Shown: in pieces, positions 1 to 9,156 of the stretch
Position numbering within the stretch: position 1 is the stretch's first letter
How the letters are laid out: the number at the start of each line of letters is the position of its first letter
Source of the DNA: Hymenobacter edaphi
Lineage (GTDB): Bacteria; Bacteroidota; Bacteroidia; Cytophagales; Hymenobacteraceae
Direction of reading: 5' to 3'
NCBI RefSeq assembly: GCF_003258365.1
Contig: NZ_QHKM01000004.1
Span: 124,001-188,000 of the forward strand
DNA: 64,000 nt
Notes under the pieces: model-generated
What the model was told of the DNA's origin: nothing
The model's input: only the letters and a program-made list of their open reading frames with translations
Databases searched by the model: none
Translations under genes and position numbers: made by a program

Positions 1-498
1 CTCACGGACATGCACCTGGTGCTGCCCTACGACATGAACGCCAAGGTGGATCTGATGAGCATGGCCAACTCCCTGGAGGTGCGCAGCCCGTTTCTGGACT
101 ACAACGTGGTGAACTTCGCCTTCTCGCTGCCCGTCGAAAGCAAAGTCAACGCGCAGATCAAGAAGCGCATCGTGCAGGACGCCTTCCGGCCCATGCTGCC
201 CGAAGAGCTGTACAAGCGCCCCAAGCACGGCTTCGAGGTGCCGCTGCTGAAGTGGTTCCGCAACGAGCTGCGCCCGCTCATCGAGGACGACCTGCTCTCC
301 GACGGCTTCGTGGAAGCCCAGGGCATTTTCTCCGTGGATGCCGTGCGCGCGCTCAAGCAGCAGCTGTTCTCGCGCAACCCCGGCGACGTGCACGCCCGCA
401 TCTGGGCGCTCATCGTGTTCCAGCACTGGTGGAAGCGCCACATGAATCCAGTAAAATCAACTCTTCAAGCATCTTCTGCGCAACATTTTCCTTCCTAA
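1..498 (+). CDS. asnB: Asparagine synthetase (glutamine-hydrolysing), C-terminal part
   Basis: Only the last 165 codons are present; the reading frame is open to base 1, so the gene begins outside the window. The segment matches the end of the synthetase domain of class B asparagine synthetases, which form asparagine from aspartate, ATP and glutamine. Recognisable stretches are [17 protein letters not shown], which is the conserved VRxPFLD motif, and RPKHGFEVP near the end. Homologues often sit in capsule and exopolysaccharide loci, as here. The TAA stop overlaps the next start codon (TAATG), suggesting translational coupling. GC is high until about position 450 and then drops. Confidence 0.9.
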   Translation, partial: LTDMHLVLPYDMNAKVDLMSMANSLEVRSPFLDYNVVNFAFSLPVESKVNAQIKKRIVQDAFRPMLPEELYKRPKHGFEVPLLKWFRNELRPLIEDDLLSDGFVEAQGIFSVDAVRALKQQLFSRNPGDVHARIWALIVFQHWWKRHMNPVKSTLQASSAQHFPS

Positions 499-1262
499 TG
501 AATCATACCTCTACGGCCGACATTCAAGCCGCTCCGGTGCAATTTCCGCCGCGTAAGCTCAGTATTGTCGTTCCTGCCTACAACGAAGGCCCCACTATTC
601 ACTTGATTTTGGATCATGTGAAAGCTGTGCAGCTCATCGGTAATCTGGAAAAGGAAGTTATTATCGTCAATGATTGCTCCAAAGATGATACGGAGGCTGC
701 TATCGAGCGTTATATCAATCTTAATCCTGAGTTGCCGATTCGCTATTTGAAGCACGAGATTAATCAAGGAAAAGGGGCAGCCCTTCACACGGGTATTCGG
801 CATGCCACGGGTGATTATGTCATTATTCAGGATGCTGACTTAGAGTACGACCCGGAGGAATATAATGTATTGCTAAGGCCGATTATGCGTGGAATGGCTG
901 ATGTAGTATATGGGTCGCGCTTTATGGGTGGTCGACCGCACCGTATTCTGTTTTTCTGGCATAGCATTGGTAATAAGTGGCTGACGATGGCCTCTAATGC
1001 CTTTACTAATCTGAATTTGACGGATATGGAAACTTGCTACAAACTATTCCGTCGAGATATTATACAAGGGCTAAAACTTGAAGAAAATCGTTTTGGTTTT
1101 GAGCCAGAAGTAACGGCTAAAGTAGCTAAGGTGCCTAATGTGCGTATTTATGAGGTGGGCATCAGCTATTATGGCCGTACTTATGCTGAAGGAAAGAAAA
1201 TTGGTTGGCGAGACGGATTTCGTGCCATTTATTGCATTCTGAAATACGGCCTGTTTTCGTAA
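498..1262 (+). CDS. Family 2 glycosyltransferase, DPM1/polyprenyl-phosphate-sugar synthase type
   Basis: This 254-residue protein is a cytoplasmic GT-A enzyme that probably moves a sugar from a nucleotide donor to polyprenyl phosphate. The GT2 start ([13 protein letters not shown]) is at about residues 23-36, the DAD-type metal motif ([11 protein letters not shown]) at about 110-120, and a [10 protein letters not shown] stretch follows. It has no clear C-terminal membrane helices, unlike the GtrB-like proteins later in the cluster. The ATG overlaps the asnB stop; the longer open frame upstream is out of context. Codon use is far more AT-rich than in the neighbours, which suggests acquisition by transfer. 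The following gene is a GT-C-like membrane protein that could use the lipid-linked product. Confidence 0.85.
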   Translation: MNHTSTADIQAAPVQFPPRKLSIVVPAYNEGPTIHLILDHVKAVQLIGNLEKEVIIVNDCSKDDTEAAIERYINLNPELPIRYLKHEINQGKGAALHTGIRHATGDYVIIQDADLEYDPEEYNVLLRPIMRGMADVVYGSRFMGGRPHRILFFWHSIGNKWLTMASNAFTNLNLTDMETCYKLFRRDIIQGLKLEENRFGFEPEVTAKVAKVPNVRIYEVGISYYGRTYAEGKKIGWRDGFRAIYCILKYGLFS

Positions 1263-1339
1263 GAAGTAGCAGTTTTTGCCTAATGCTGATTGGGTGAGGA
1301 TTGCTGCTTCTGTGTACTCATAGTATTGCTTCGCTGTTC

Positions 1340-2959
1340 ATGCCCATAATTATTGAAAATAGCCGAGCCCAAGGCCTTTACGTACGTCTGCTTACGCTAT
1401 GCGTAGTTTTGGTAGTGCTGGCCCGCTTGTTTTTCATCGGCGAGGGCACTATGGCCTTTCCAGACGAGACGCGCTACCAAAGCTCTCTAATAGCCGCGAA
1501 AAGCCTGCTTAATGGAAATTGGCAGACTTTTGCTGCAAAAGTTACTAGTACTTCTGGGCGCCCTGGTGACGCTTTTGTTCGATTGGTACCAGCCCTGTTA
1601 CAGAATGCTGCCTATACGGCGTTTGGTTTGAATCTAAATAGTCCAGATTCTCTCATGATTCCAGTTATAATTAACTGGTTGGTATTGATAGTCTCTGCCT
1701 ATATTTTTTATAAGGTCGCTCACCTCTTACTGCGGAGTGAGTTGTTAGGTGTGATGGCTACGCTGATATACGCTGGGTTGATCAATACCAACGTGTATAT
1801 GCGACATGTACTGCCATACGATTTTGCTATGTGCTTAATGTTATATGTATTGTATACTGTGTTAAGGCAAAAGCAGCAGGGCCGTGCTTGGAACTATGCT
1901 TTCTTTGCCAAGGTTGGGTTTATCTCTGTTTTTTTAATTACCGTTTATCCAGGATTTTATATGGCTCCCTTTATTGTGCTGGCTGTATTGCTGGATGATC
2001 GAAATCCGTTTGTGTTGCTTAAAAAGTATTTTGCTGGGATTGTGGTATATGGCCTCGCCGGCACAGTAGCTTTGCTGATTTTTGAGCTAATATCCCGGTT
2101 AGGCGGCACTTCGTATTTGATTTCAAGCTTTCATTTGGCTCATACTATTGATCAGGGAAGTTATGAGGAGGGTTTTACTTTCCTAGTTAAATATCTATAT
2201 CAAATTGAAGGCTTTATCGGAACAAGCTTAGTAGCCTTATTTGTGGTTTATGTTATTTACTTGGGTGGTAATTTGATTAAATCTTTCAAAGACAACTCAG
2301 AATTAGATGACTTGGATAAACTGGTCCTGGTGGTAGCGGCTTTCTACTTTCTACACGGCTTTTGCACATATTTCGTGCACAAAATGGTGTTCTACGGTCG
2401 TCTTATGCACCCCTTTATGCCATTTGTGGTGCTAGGGGCTGTATCGGTCATTCAGCGCTTGTCTATACCGCCGTTGCGTACGGCGCTGGTTTTTGCCTTG
2501 CCCCTGATTTCACTGGTATCGTTCGGTCTATTTTTCAAGGAATACCGGGTGCTGGATTACCCTTACGACGTTTTGAGCCAGTACCACCTCAATACTAACA
2601 CCGCCAGCAAGGTCCGGTACGTGAACGAAGTCGGCAAGTCGCCCGGGTTTAAGTATGATATCCCGGAACCTGCACGCCTCAATGAGGCAAGCACGGCCCC
2701 GACTACTGATTCTCTTACGTTGATTAACTTCGCCTTCCTGTTTCCCATGAAGCACTTGACCCCGGCTCCCGATTTGGCCAAGCTCGGCTCCCAAGTGCTC
2801 TTCGACGGCCCGCATTTTCTCAACTTCAGAGCTTACCAGTTCGAAGGCTTTACCATTGCCGAACGAGAACTGATTCGAGCGTCGAAATTTCATTTCCAAA
2901 TCCGCACCCGCGGGCTTTCTGGCTCGACCCCAACTGGCGGTGTAACGCCTCTTAACTAA
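1340..2959 (+). CDS. Polytopic membrane protein, probable GT-C fold glycosyltransferase
   Basis: The product is 539 residues from the ATG at 1340, which gives a sensible start just before a hydrophobic helix; an in-frame TTG about 13 codons upstream is the alternative. About ten to twelve membrane spans are visible. A periplasmic loop after the first helix contains FPDETRY, an acidic motif in the place where GT-C enzymes (ArnT/PMT-like, lipid-phosphate-sugar users) carry their catalytic Asp. The assignment rests on topology, that motif and the adjacent polyprenyl-phosphate-sugar synthase. The first two thirds are AT-rich and the last roughly 130 codons are GC-rich like the downstream genes, so the compositional boundary lies inside this gene near 2560. 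Confidence 0.65.
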   Translation: MPIIIENSRAQGLYVRLLTLCVVLVVLARLFFIGEGTMAFPDETRYQSSLIAAKSLLNGNWQTFAAKVTSTSGRPGDAFVRLVPALLQNAAYTAFGLNLNSPDSLMIPVIINWLVLIVSAYIFYKVAHLLLRSELLGVMATLIYAGLINTNVYMRHVLPYDFAMCLMLYVLYTVLRQKQQGRAWNYAFFAKVGFISVFLITVYPGFYMAPFIVLAVLLDDRNPFVLLKKYFAGIVVYGLAGTVALLIFELISRLGGTSYLISSFHLAHTIDQGSYEEGFTFLVKYLYQIEGFIGTSLVALFVVYVIYLGGNLIKSFKDNSELDDLDKLVLVVAAFYFLHGFCTYFVHKMVFYGRLMHPFMPFVVLGAVSVIQRLSIPPLRTALVFALPLISLVSFGLFFKEYRVLDYPYDVLSQYHLNTNTASKVRYVNEVGKSPGFKYDIPEPARLNEASTAPTTDSLTLINFAFLFPMKHLTPAPDLAKLGSQVLFDGPHFLNFRAYQFEGFTIAERELIRASKFHFQIRTRGLSGSTPTGGVTPLN

Positions 2960-2973
2960 CTACAGAAACGCAC

Positions 2974-4317
2974 ATGAAAATTGCAGTTGTAGGGACCGGC
3001 TATGTGGGCCTGGTTACCGGCACATGCTTTGCCGAGGTTGGTATCTACGTAACCTGCATCGACATCGACCAGCGCAAGATTGACAACCTCAAGCAGGGCA
3101 TCCTGCCCATCTACGAGCCGGGCCTGGAGGAAATGGTGACGCGCAACGTGGAAGCGGGGCGCCTGCACTTCTCCACCTCGCTGGCCGAAGGCATCGTGGA
3201 CGCCGACGTGGCGTTCATCGCCGTGGGCACGCCTCCCGGCGAAGACGGCTCGGCCGACCTGAAGTACGTGCTGGCCGTGGCCCGCGGCATCGGCGAGCAT
3301 ATGAACAGCTACGGCGTCATCGTGACCAAGAGCACCGTGCCGGTGGGCACGGCCGCCAAGGTGCGCAAAGAGCTGGCCGACGCGCTGGCCAAGCGCGGCG
3401 CCGACATCGACTTCGACGTGGCTTCCAACCCCGAGTTCCTGAAGGAAGGCGCCGCCATCGACGACTTCCTCAAGCCCGACCGCATCGTGGTGGGCGTGGC
3501 CTCGGAGCGCGCCGAGGAGGTGATGCGCCGCCTCTACAAGCCCTTCCTGATGAACGGCCACCCGATCATCTTCATGGATATTCCGTCGGCCGAAATGACG
3601 AAATACGCCGCCAACTCCATGCTGGCGACCAAGATTTCGTTTATGAACGACATTGCCAACCTGTGCGAAATCATGGGCGCCGACGTGAACAAGGTGCGCC
3701 TGGGCATCGGCTCCGATGCGCGCATCGGCAACAAGTTTATCTACCCCGGCATCGGCTACGGGGGCTCCTGCTTTCCCAAGGACGTGAAGGCGCTCATCAA
3801 GACCGCGCAGGAAAACGGCTACGACATGCAGGTGCTCAAGGCCGTGGAAAGCGTGAACGAGGACCAAAAGTCGGTGCTCTTCAACAAAGTGCAGCAGCAC
3901 TTCGGCAGCGACCTGAAAGGCAAGAAATTCGCCGTGTGGGGCCTTTCCTTTAAGCCCAAAACCGACGACATGCGCGAGGCGCCCTCGCTGGTCATCATCG
4001 ACAAGCTGCTCGACGCGGGCTGCACGGTGACGGCCTACGACCCGGTGGCCATGCACGAGGCCAAGCACACGCTCGGCGACCGGATCAGCTACGCCAAGGA
4101 CCAGTTCGAAGCTCTCATCGACGCCGATGCCCTGCTCATCGTGACGGAGTGGCCGCAGTTCCGCGCCCCCAACTTCGAGGTGGTGGCCCGCCTGCTCAAG
4201 CAGCGCGTGGTGTTCGACGGCCGCAACATCTACGACGCCAAGGAAATGGAAGCCGCCGGCTTCGCCTACCACTGCATCGGCATCCGCACGCGTCACCCCG
4301 AGCCGGCGGTTCAATAA
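2974..4317 (+). CDS. ugd: UDP-glucose 6-dehydrogenase
   Basis: This 447-residue enzyme oxidises UDP-glucose to UDP-glucuronate with two NAD+. The N-terminal Rossmann motif GTGYVG is at residues 7-12, the TKSTVPVGT segment at about 118-126, and the catalytic Cys lies in YGGSCFPKD (Cys266). The C-terminal domain contains GLSFKPKTDDMREAPS, the usual UDP-binding region. Length is normal for the TuaD/Ugd family. It begins 14 bases after the preceding gene and is followed 41 bases later by a UDP-glucuronate decarboxylase, so the two probably form one pathway toward UDP-xylose. Confidence 0.96.
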   Translation: MKIAVVGTGYVGLVTGTCFAEVGIYVTCIDIDQRKIDNLKQGILPIYEPGLEEMVTRNVEAGRLHFSTSLAEGIVDADVAFIAVGTPPGEDGSADLKYVLAVARGIGEHMNSYGVIVTKSTVPVGTAAKVRKELADALAKRGADIDFDVASNPEFLKEGAAIDDFLKPDRIVVGVASERAEEVMRRLYKPFLMNGHPIIFMDIPSAEMTKYAANSMLATKISFMNDIANLCEIMGADVNKVRLGIGSDARIGNKFIYPGIGYGGSCFPKDVKALIKTAQENGYDMQVLKAVESVNEDQKSVLFNKVQQHFGSDLKGKKFAVWGLSFKPKTDDMREAPSLVIIDKLLDAGCTVTAYDPVAMHEAKHTLGDRISYAKDQFEALIDADALLIVTEWPQFRAPNFEVVARLLKQRVVFDGRNIYDAKEMEAAGFAYHCIGIRTRHPEPAVQ

Positions 4318-4358
4318 CAACCGGGCCGCTCATTCATTTTACACTTCGCTGACCGTCA

Positions 4359-5321
<963 letters not shown>

Positions 5322-5340
5322 GCGCGGCTAACAACTGTAA

Positions 5341-5386
5341 GAGCCCGGCTCTGGTGCGCCTGCGCGTGCCGGAGCCGGGCTTTTCC
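5341..5386 (+). terminator. Rho-independent terminator after uxs
   Basis: An inverted repeat AGCCCGGCTC / GAGCCGGGCT (about 5342-5351 and 5372-5381) with a 20-base loop is followed by TTTT. It lies 20 bases after the uxs stop. Confidence 0.75.
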
Positions 5387-5601
5387 GCGCCCGAAACGCC
5401 GGCTGATTTTCAACCCGCTGACGGACCCTAAGTGGGCGTTAAACCTCGGTCGAAGCCGGCCGGAACAGCGGCATACTGCCCAAAAAGCCATAGATTTGTC
5501 GCACACCAGCCTGCGGTACGACACCCCGAAGCCGCCAACGGCAGTCGGAGTTGTCGGCGCTGACTTGTCCCCCTATTTGCCTCTGGAACACCTGGCCGCC
5601 C

Positions 5602-6012
5602 GTGACGAATCCTTTTCTGATTGAATTTCCCAAGCTCGGCGCGCCGGGCATCGGCTACATTTCCGTAGTCGAGCAGCAGCAGCTGGTCCCGTTTGAGGTG
5701 AAGCGCGTGTTCTGGACCTACTACACGCCCGAAAGCATCGTGCGGGGCCGCCACGCCCACCACCGCACCGAGCAGGTCCTCATTGCCGCCGCCGGGCGCA
5801 TCATCGTCACCACCGAGCTGGCCGACGGCACCATTCAGACCTTCCGCCTCGAAGACCCGCACGTGGGCCTCTACGTGCCGCCCCACGCCTGGCACACCAT
5901 GCAGTACTCGCACTCGGCCGTGCAGCTGGTGCTGGCCTCGGCTGGCTACGACGAAAAGGACTACATCCGCGACTACGAGCAGTTCCGGCAGATATGGCAA
6001 GCCCAACCGTGA
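5602..6012 (+). CDS. fdtA: dTDP-4-keto-6-deoxyhexose 3,4-ketoisomerase (FdtA/QdtA-like cupin)
   Basis: The 136-residue product is a single-domain cupin of the WxcM-like/FdtA family. These move the keto group of dTDP-4-keto-6-deoxyglucose from C4 to C3 to prepare for 3-amination. The catalytic His pair lies in RGRHAHHRTEQ (His51 and His53), and VPPHAWHTM is the second cupin motif. The GTG at 5602 is preferred because homologues begin near NPFLIEFPKLG; an ATG 17 codons upstream would add a Cys/Trp-rich stretch with no counterpart. The next gene overlaps its stop. Whether the product is the galacto (Fdt) or gluco (Qdt) epimer cannot be read from the sequence. Confidence 0.85.
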   Translation: MTNPFLIEFPKLGAPGIGYISVVEQQQLVPFEVKRVFWTYYTPESIVRGRHAHHRTEQVLIAAAGRIIVTTELADGTIQTFRLEDPHVGLYVPPHAWHTMQYSHSAVQLVLASAGYDEKDYIRDYEQFRQIWQAQP

Positions 6013-6968
6013 GCGGCCCGGCCAGCCCAGTGGATGCCGCGCTGGTAGCCGCCCGCGCCGAGGCGCTGGCGCTGCACTCGCCCTACCTATTCTTGCGCGA
6101 GCTGCCGCTGGCCGCCCAACAGGAGCAGTTCGGCACCGGGGTGGCGCAGCGTTTCGGGAGCGGTGCCCACGACGAGGTGCTGGCCATGCAGGGCGCCGCC
6201 GGCCAATGGCTGCTGCAGCGCCTGCCCTGGGATTCGGACTACTTCGGCACGCCCACCTACCGGCTGTTCAGCGGCTTGTTCGGGGCCGATGCTGACCCCG
6301 CCGGCCTGCGGATGGCGGCCACTCAGCTGCGCGAAACCCTGCACGCCCGCGGCGACTATTATGCCTTCAGCGTGGTGCCGGCCGAGGACACGGCCCTGCT
6401 GCAGGCCCTGACGGGCGGCGGCTGGCAGCTCATCGAAACGCGCCTGAACTTCTACTGCCCGGTGGCTGAGGCCCGCCTGCCCGAGCCCGCCGCCGTGCGC
6501 CTGGCCCGCCCCGACGAAGCCGCGCACATCGGCCGCATTTCGGCCGCGGCCCGCAACGTATACGACCGGTTTCACGCCGACCCGTGGTTTGGCGAGGCCA
6601 GGGCCGACGCCTTCCTGGCCCGCTACGCCGAAGCCGCCACGGCCGGTGCTTACGCCGACGCCGTGCTGGTGCCCGACGAGCCCGGCCTGCCCGTCGATGC
6701 CTTTCTGGCCATCGGCGACACGGCGGCTACCGCACAGCTGCCGGGCACCGGCCACTCGCGCGTGCTGCTGACGGCGGTGGGCCCGGCCAACCGCGGCTGG
6801 CACCTGAAGCTGGTGGCCGAGACGGTGCGTCGCGCCGCCGGCCTATCTTTGCCTTACGTGCTGATGACCACCCAGGCCACCAACCGCGCCGTGTTTCGCA
6901 CCTGCGAAAAGCTCGGCTTCCGCCTGGGCAGCACCACGCACGTCTTGGCCTGCCACAACCGCTGGTAG
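6009..6968 (+). CDS. GNAT-family N-acetyltransferase, WecD-like, probable amino-sugar acetyltransferase
   Basis: The product is about 319 residues. It carries LPWDSDYFGTPTYRL, resembling the N-terminal WDSxxFG signature of dTDP-fucosamine acetyltransferase WecD. A C-terminal GNAT-type segment holds TTQATNRAVFRTCEKLGF. A GTG at 6009 gives the classic 4-base GTGA overlap with the ketoisomerase stop; an ATG at 5994 is the alternative. Its place between ketoisomerase and aminotransferase suggests it N-acetylates the 3-amino sugar. The characterised pathways use a left-handed beta-helix enzyme (FdtC/QdtC) for that step, so this would be a replacement by an unrelated fold. That role is inferred from position. 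Confidence 0.75.
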   Translation: MSGPASPVDAALVAARAEALALHSPYLFLRELPLAAQQEQFGTGVAQRFGSGAHDEVLAMQGAAGQWLLQRLPWDSDYFGTPTYRLFSGLFGADADPAGLRMAATQLRETLHARGDYYAFSVVPAEDTALLQALTGGGWQLIETRLNFYCPVAEARLPEPAAVRLARPDEAAHIGRISAAARNVYDRFHADPWFGEARADAFLARYAEAATAGAYADAVLVPDEPGLPVDAFLAIGDTAATAQLPGTGHSRVLLTAVGPANRGWHLKLVAETVRRAAGLSLPYVLMTTQATNRAVFRTCEKLGFRLGSTTHVLACHNRW

Positions 6969-7014
6969 GCCGTTCGTTATTTCTTTCATTTCGCATCAAG
7001 TTTCGAGCTAGCGC

Positions 7015-8121
7015 ATGAGCACCCTCGCCGTTCCCTTCCTCTCGTTTCAACCCCAGCACGCGCCCATCCGCGAAGAAGTGCTGGCCGCCGTGGCCCGCGT
7101 GTACGACTCCTACTGGTACGTGCTGGGCGAGGAGGTGAAGCAGTTTGAGCAGGAATACGCCGCCTTCAACGAAGTAGCCCACGTGGTGGGCGTGGCCAAC
7201 GGCCTCGACGCGCTGGTACTGGCCCTGCGGGCCCTCGGCATCGGCCCCGGCGACGAGGTCATCGTGCCTTCGAACACCTACATTGCTACCTGGCTGGCCG
7301 TCACGCAGGTGGGCGCCACGCCGGTGCCCGTGGAGCCCGACCCGGCCACCAGCAACATCGACCCGGCGCTGATTCCGGCCGCCCTGACTTCGCGCACCAA
7401 GGCCATCATGCCGGTGCACCTCTACGGACAGGCCTGCCGCATGACGGAAATCATGGCCCTGGCCAAAGAGCACAACCTGTACGTGGTGGAGGACAACGCC
7501 CAGTCGCAGGGCGCTGCCTTCGACGGGCAGCAGACCGGCAGCTTCGGCGACATCAACGGCACGAGCTTCTACCCCGGCAAAAACGTGGGCGCCCTCGGCG
7601 ACGCCGGCGCCGTGACGACCAACGACGAGCAGTTGGCCCACAAAATCCGGGTGCTGCGCAACTACGGCTCGCAGCAGAAATACTACAACGAAGTGGTGGG
7701 CTATAACTCCCGCCTCGACGAGCTGCAGGCCGCCGTGCTGCGCGCCAAGCTGCCCTACCTGGCCCAGTGGACCAAGCAGCGCCAGCAGGTAGCCGCCTGG
7801 TACGACCAGCACCTGGCCGGCATTGCCGATCTGCGCCTGCCCCACACCGCGCCCGGCGCCACCCACGTGTACCACCTCTACGTGGTGCAGCACCCGCGCC
7901 GCGACGCGCTGCAGCAGCACCTCACGGCGCAGAGCATCGGCACGCTGATTCACTACCCGGTGCCGCCCCACCGCCAGCAGGCCTACGCCGACCTGCAGAT
8001 GCCGGTGGGCTCGTTCCCCATTGCTGAGGAGCTGGCCCAGACCTGCCTGAGCCTGCCCATGTGGCCCGGCATGACGGAGGAGCACGTGGCCCTCGTTGCC
8101 GCCGCTATCCGCCGCTTCTAA
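7015..8121 (+). CDS. fdtB: dTDP-3-keto-6-deoxyhexose 3-aminotransferase (FdtB/QdtB-like)
   Basis: This 368-residue PLP-dependent enzyme belongs to the DegT/DnrJ/EryC1/StrS family. The PLP lysine is Lys189 in [15 protein letters not shown], and the cofactor-pairing Asp is Asp160 in VVEDNAQ. The FYPGKNLGALGDAG type of motif is typical of the FdtB/QdtB/DesV branch that aminates C3, rather than the FSFxxxK branch that aminates C4. It is placed behind the matching ketoisomerase, which supports synthesis of a dTDP-3-amino-3,6-dideoxyhexose. Confidence 0.9.
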   Translation: MSTLAVPFLSFQPQHAPIREEVLAAVARVYDSYWYVLGEEVKQFEQEYAAFNEVAHVVGVANGLDALVLALRALGIGPGDEVIVPSNTYIATWLAVTQVGATPVPVEPDPATSNIDPALIPAALTSRTKAIMPVHLYGQACRMTEIMALAKEHNLYVVEDNAQSQGAAFDGQQTGSFGDINGTSFYPGKNVGALGDAGAVTTNDEQLAHKIRVLRNYGSQQKYYNEVVGYNSRLDELQAAVLRAKLPYLAQWTKQRQQVAAWYDQHLAGIADLRLPHTAPGATHVYHLYVVQHPRRDALQQHLTAQSIGTLIHYPVPPHRQQAYADLQMPVGSFPIAEELAQTCLSLPMWPGMTEEHVALVAAAIRRF

Positions 8122-8174
8122 CCAGCCGCCGGCGGCTGCGCCTGGCGTTTTATTTTCTGGTCCTGCTTTAGTCG

Positions 8175-9137
8175 ATGCCCAAGCTTTCCGTCGTCATTCC
8201 CTGCTACTACAACGAGGACAACATCCCCGTTACGGTTCGTGAGCTGGTAGCCAACGAAGTCAACTTCCCGCCCGAAGTCAGCTTCGAGTACGTGTTCGTC
8301 AACGACGGCTCCGGCGACGATACGCTGGGCGCCCTGCTGCGCGCCCGCGACACCTACCCCGACCGCGTGCGGGTGGTGGACCTGGCCGCCAACGTGGGCT
8401 CCTACAACGCCATCGTGGCCGGCATGGCCCACGCCACCGGCGACTGTCTGTCGGTTATCACGGCCGACATGCAGGACCCGCCGGAGCTGATGGTGCAGAT
8501 GTACGAGTACTGGAAGAAGGGCTTCAAGCTGGTCATCGGCAACCGGCAGGACCGCGAGGAGAAGGGCCTCTCGCAGGTGTTTGCCAAGACCTTTCACTGG
8601 CTGATGAAGCACCTCGCGCTCAAGAACATTCCCGACGGCGGCTTCGACTTCGTGTTCTTCGACCGGCAGGTGAGCGACCAGGTGGTGGGCATGCAGGAGC
8701 GCAACTCCAACGTGTTCTACCTGATGGTGTGGCTGGGCTTCCCCTACGTGAACATCCCGTACGTGCGCCGCAAGCGCGAAATCGGCACCTCGCGCTGGAC
8801 CTTGTCGAAGAAGATCAAGCTGCTCATCGACTCGCTGCTCTCGTTTTCCTACTTCCCGGTGCGCGCCATTTCGGCCGTGGGTTTGGGCCTGGGCTTGGTG
8901 GCGCTGCTCTACGGACTCTACATCATCGGCCTGCGCCTGGTGGGCCCCGACGAGCCGCAGGGCTGGACCACGCTGATGGTGGTGGTGCTCTTCGTATCGG
9001 CCTTCCAGATGGTGGCCCTCGGCGTCATCGGCGAATACGTGTGGCGCGGCCTCGACGCCGCGCGGCAACGCCCCCTCTACGTGGTGAAGAACATCCACGA
9101 GCCGGCTGCCGCTGTGCGCGCGCCGCACTCCTCCTAG
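8175..9137 (+). CDS. GtrB-like polyprenyl-phosphate glycosyltransferase with two C-terminal membrane helices
   Basis: The product is 320 residues. The GT2 catalytic domain (KLSVVIPCYYNEDNI at the N-terminus; ADMQDPPELM as the metal-binding region at about 97-106) is followed by two hydrophobic helices at about 230-255 and 268-290. This layout is that of undecaprenyl-phosphate glucosyl-type transferases (GtrB, PglS, ArnC). It starts 53 bases after fdtB and is followed 19 bases later by a polytopic membrane protein, so it probably makes the lipid-linked donor for that protein. The donor sugar is unknown. Confidence 0.88.
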   Translation: MPKLSVVIPCYYNEDNIPVTVRELVANEVNFPPEVSFEYVFVNDGSGDDTLGALLRARDTYPDRVRVVDLAANVGSYNAIVAGMAHATGDCLSVITADMQDPPELMVQMYEYWKKGFKLVIGNRQDREEKGLSQVFAKTFHWLMKHLALKNIPDGGFDFVFFDRQVSDQVVGMQERNSNVFYLMVWLGFPYVNIPYVRRKREIGTSRWTLSKKIKLLIDSLLSFSYFPVRAISAVGLGLGLVALLYGLYIIGLRLVGPDEPQGWTTLMVVVLFVSAFQMVALGVIGEYVWRGLDAARQRPLYVVKNIHEPAAAVRAPHSS

Positions 9138-9156
9138 CTTCCGCTTTCCCACCGCT

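Noticed and set aside
2956-4320. A 454-codon open frame on the minus strand opposite ugd
   Set aside because: Its His/Val/Leu-rich composition is the mirror of high-GC third positions in ugd, which has all motifs of its family.
6842-6849. TATCTTTG element inside the GNAT gene upstream of fdtB
   Set aside because: It is inside coding sequence with no -33 match. It could be an internal promoter, but this is not supportable from sequence alone.
8123-8138. Palindrome CAGCCGCC/GGCGGCTG after fdtB as a terminator
   Set aside because: There is no loop in the perfect form, and the T-rich stretch is too far downstream.
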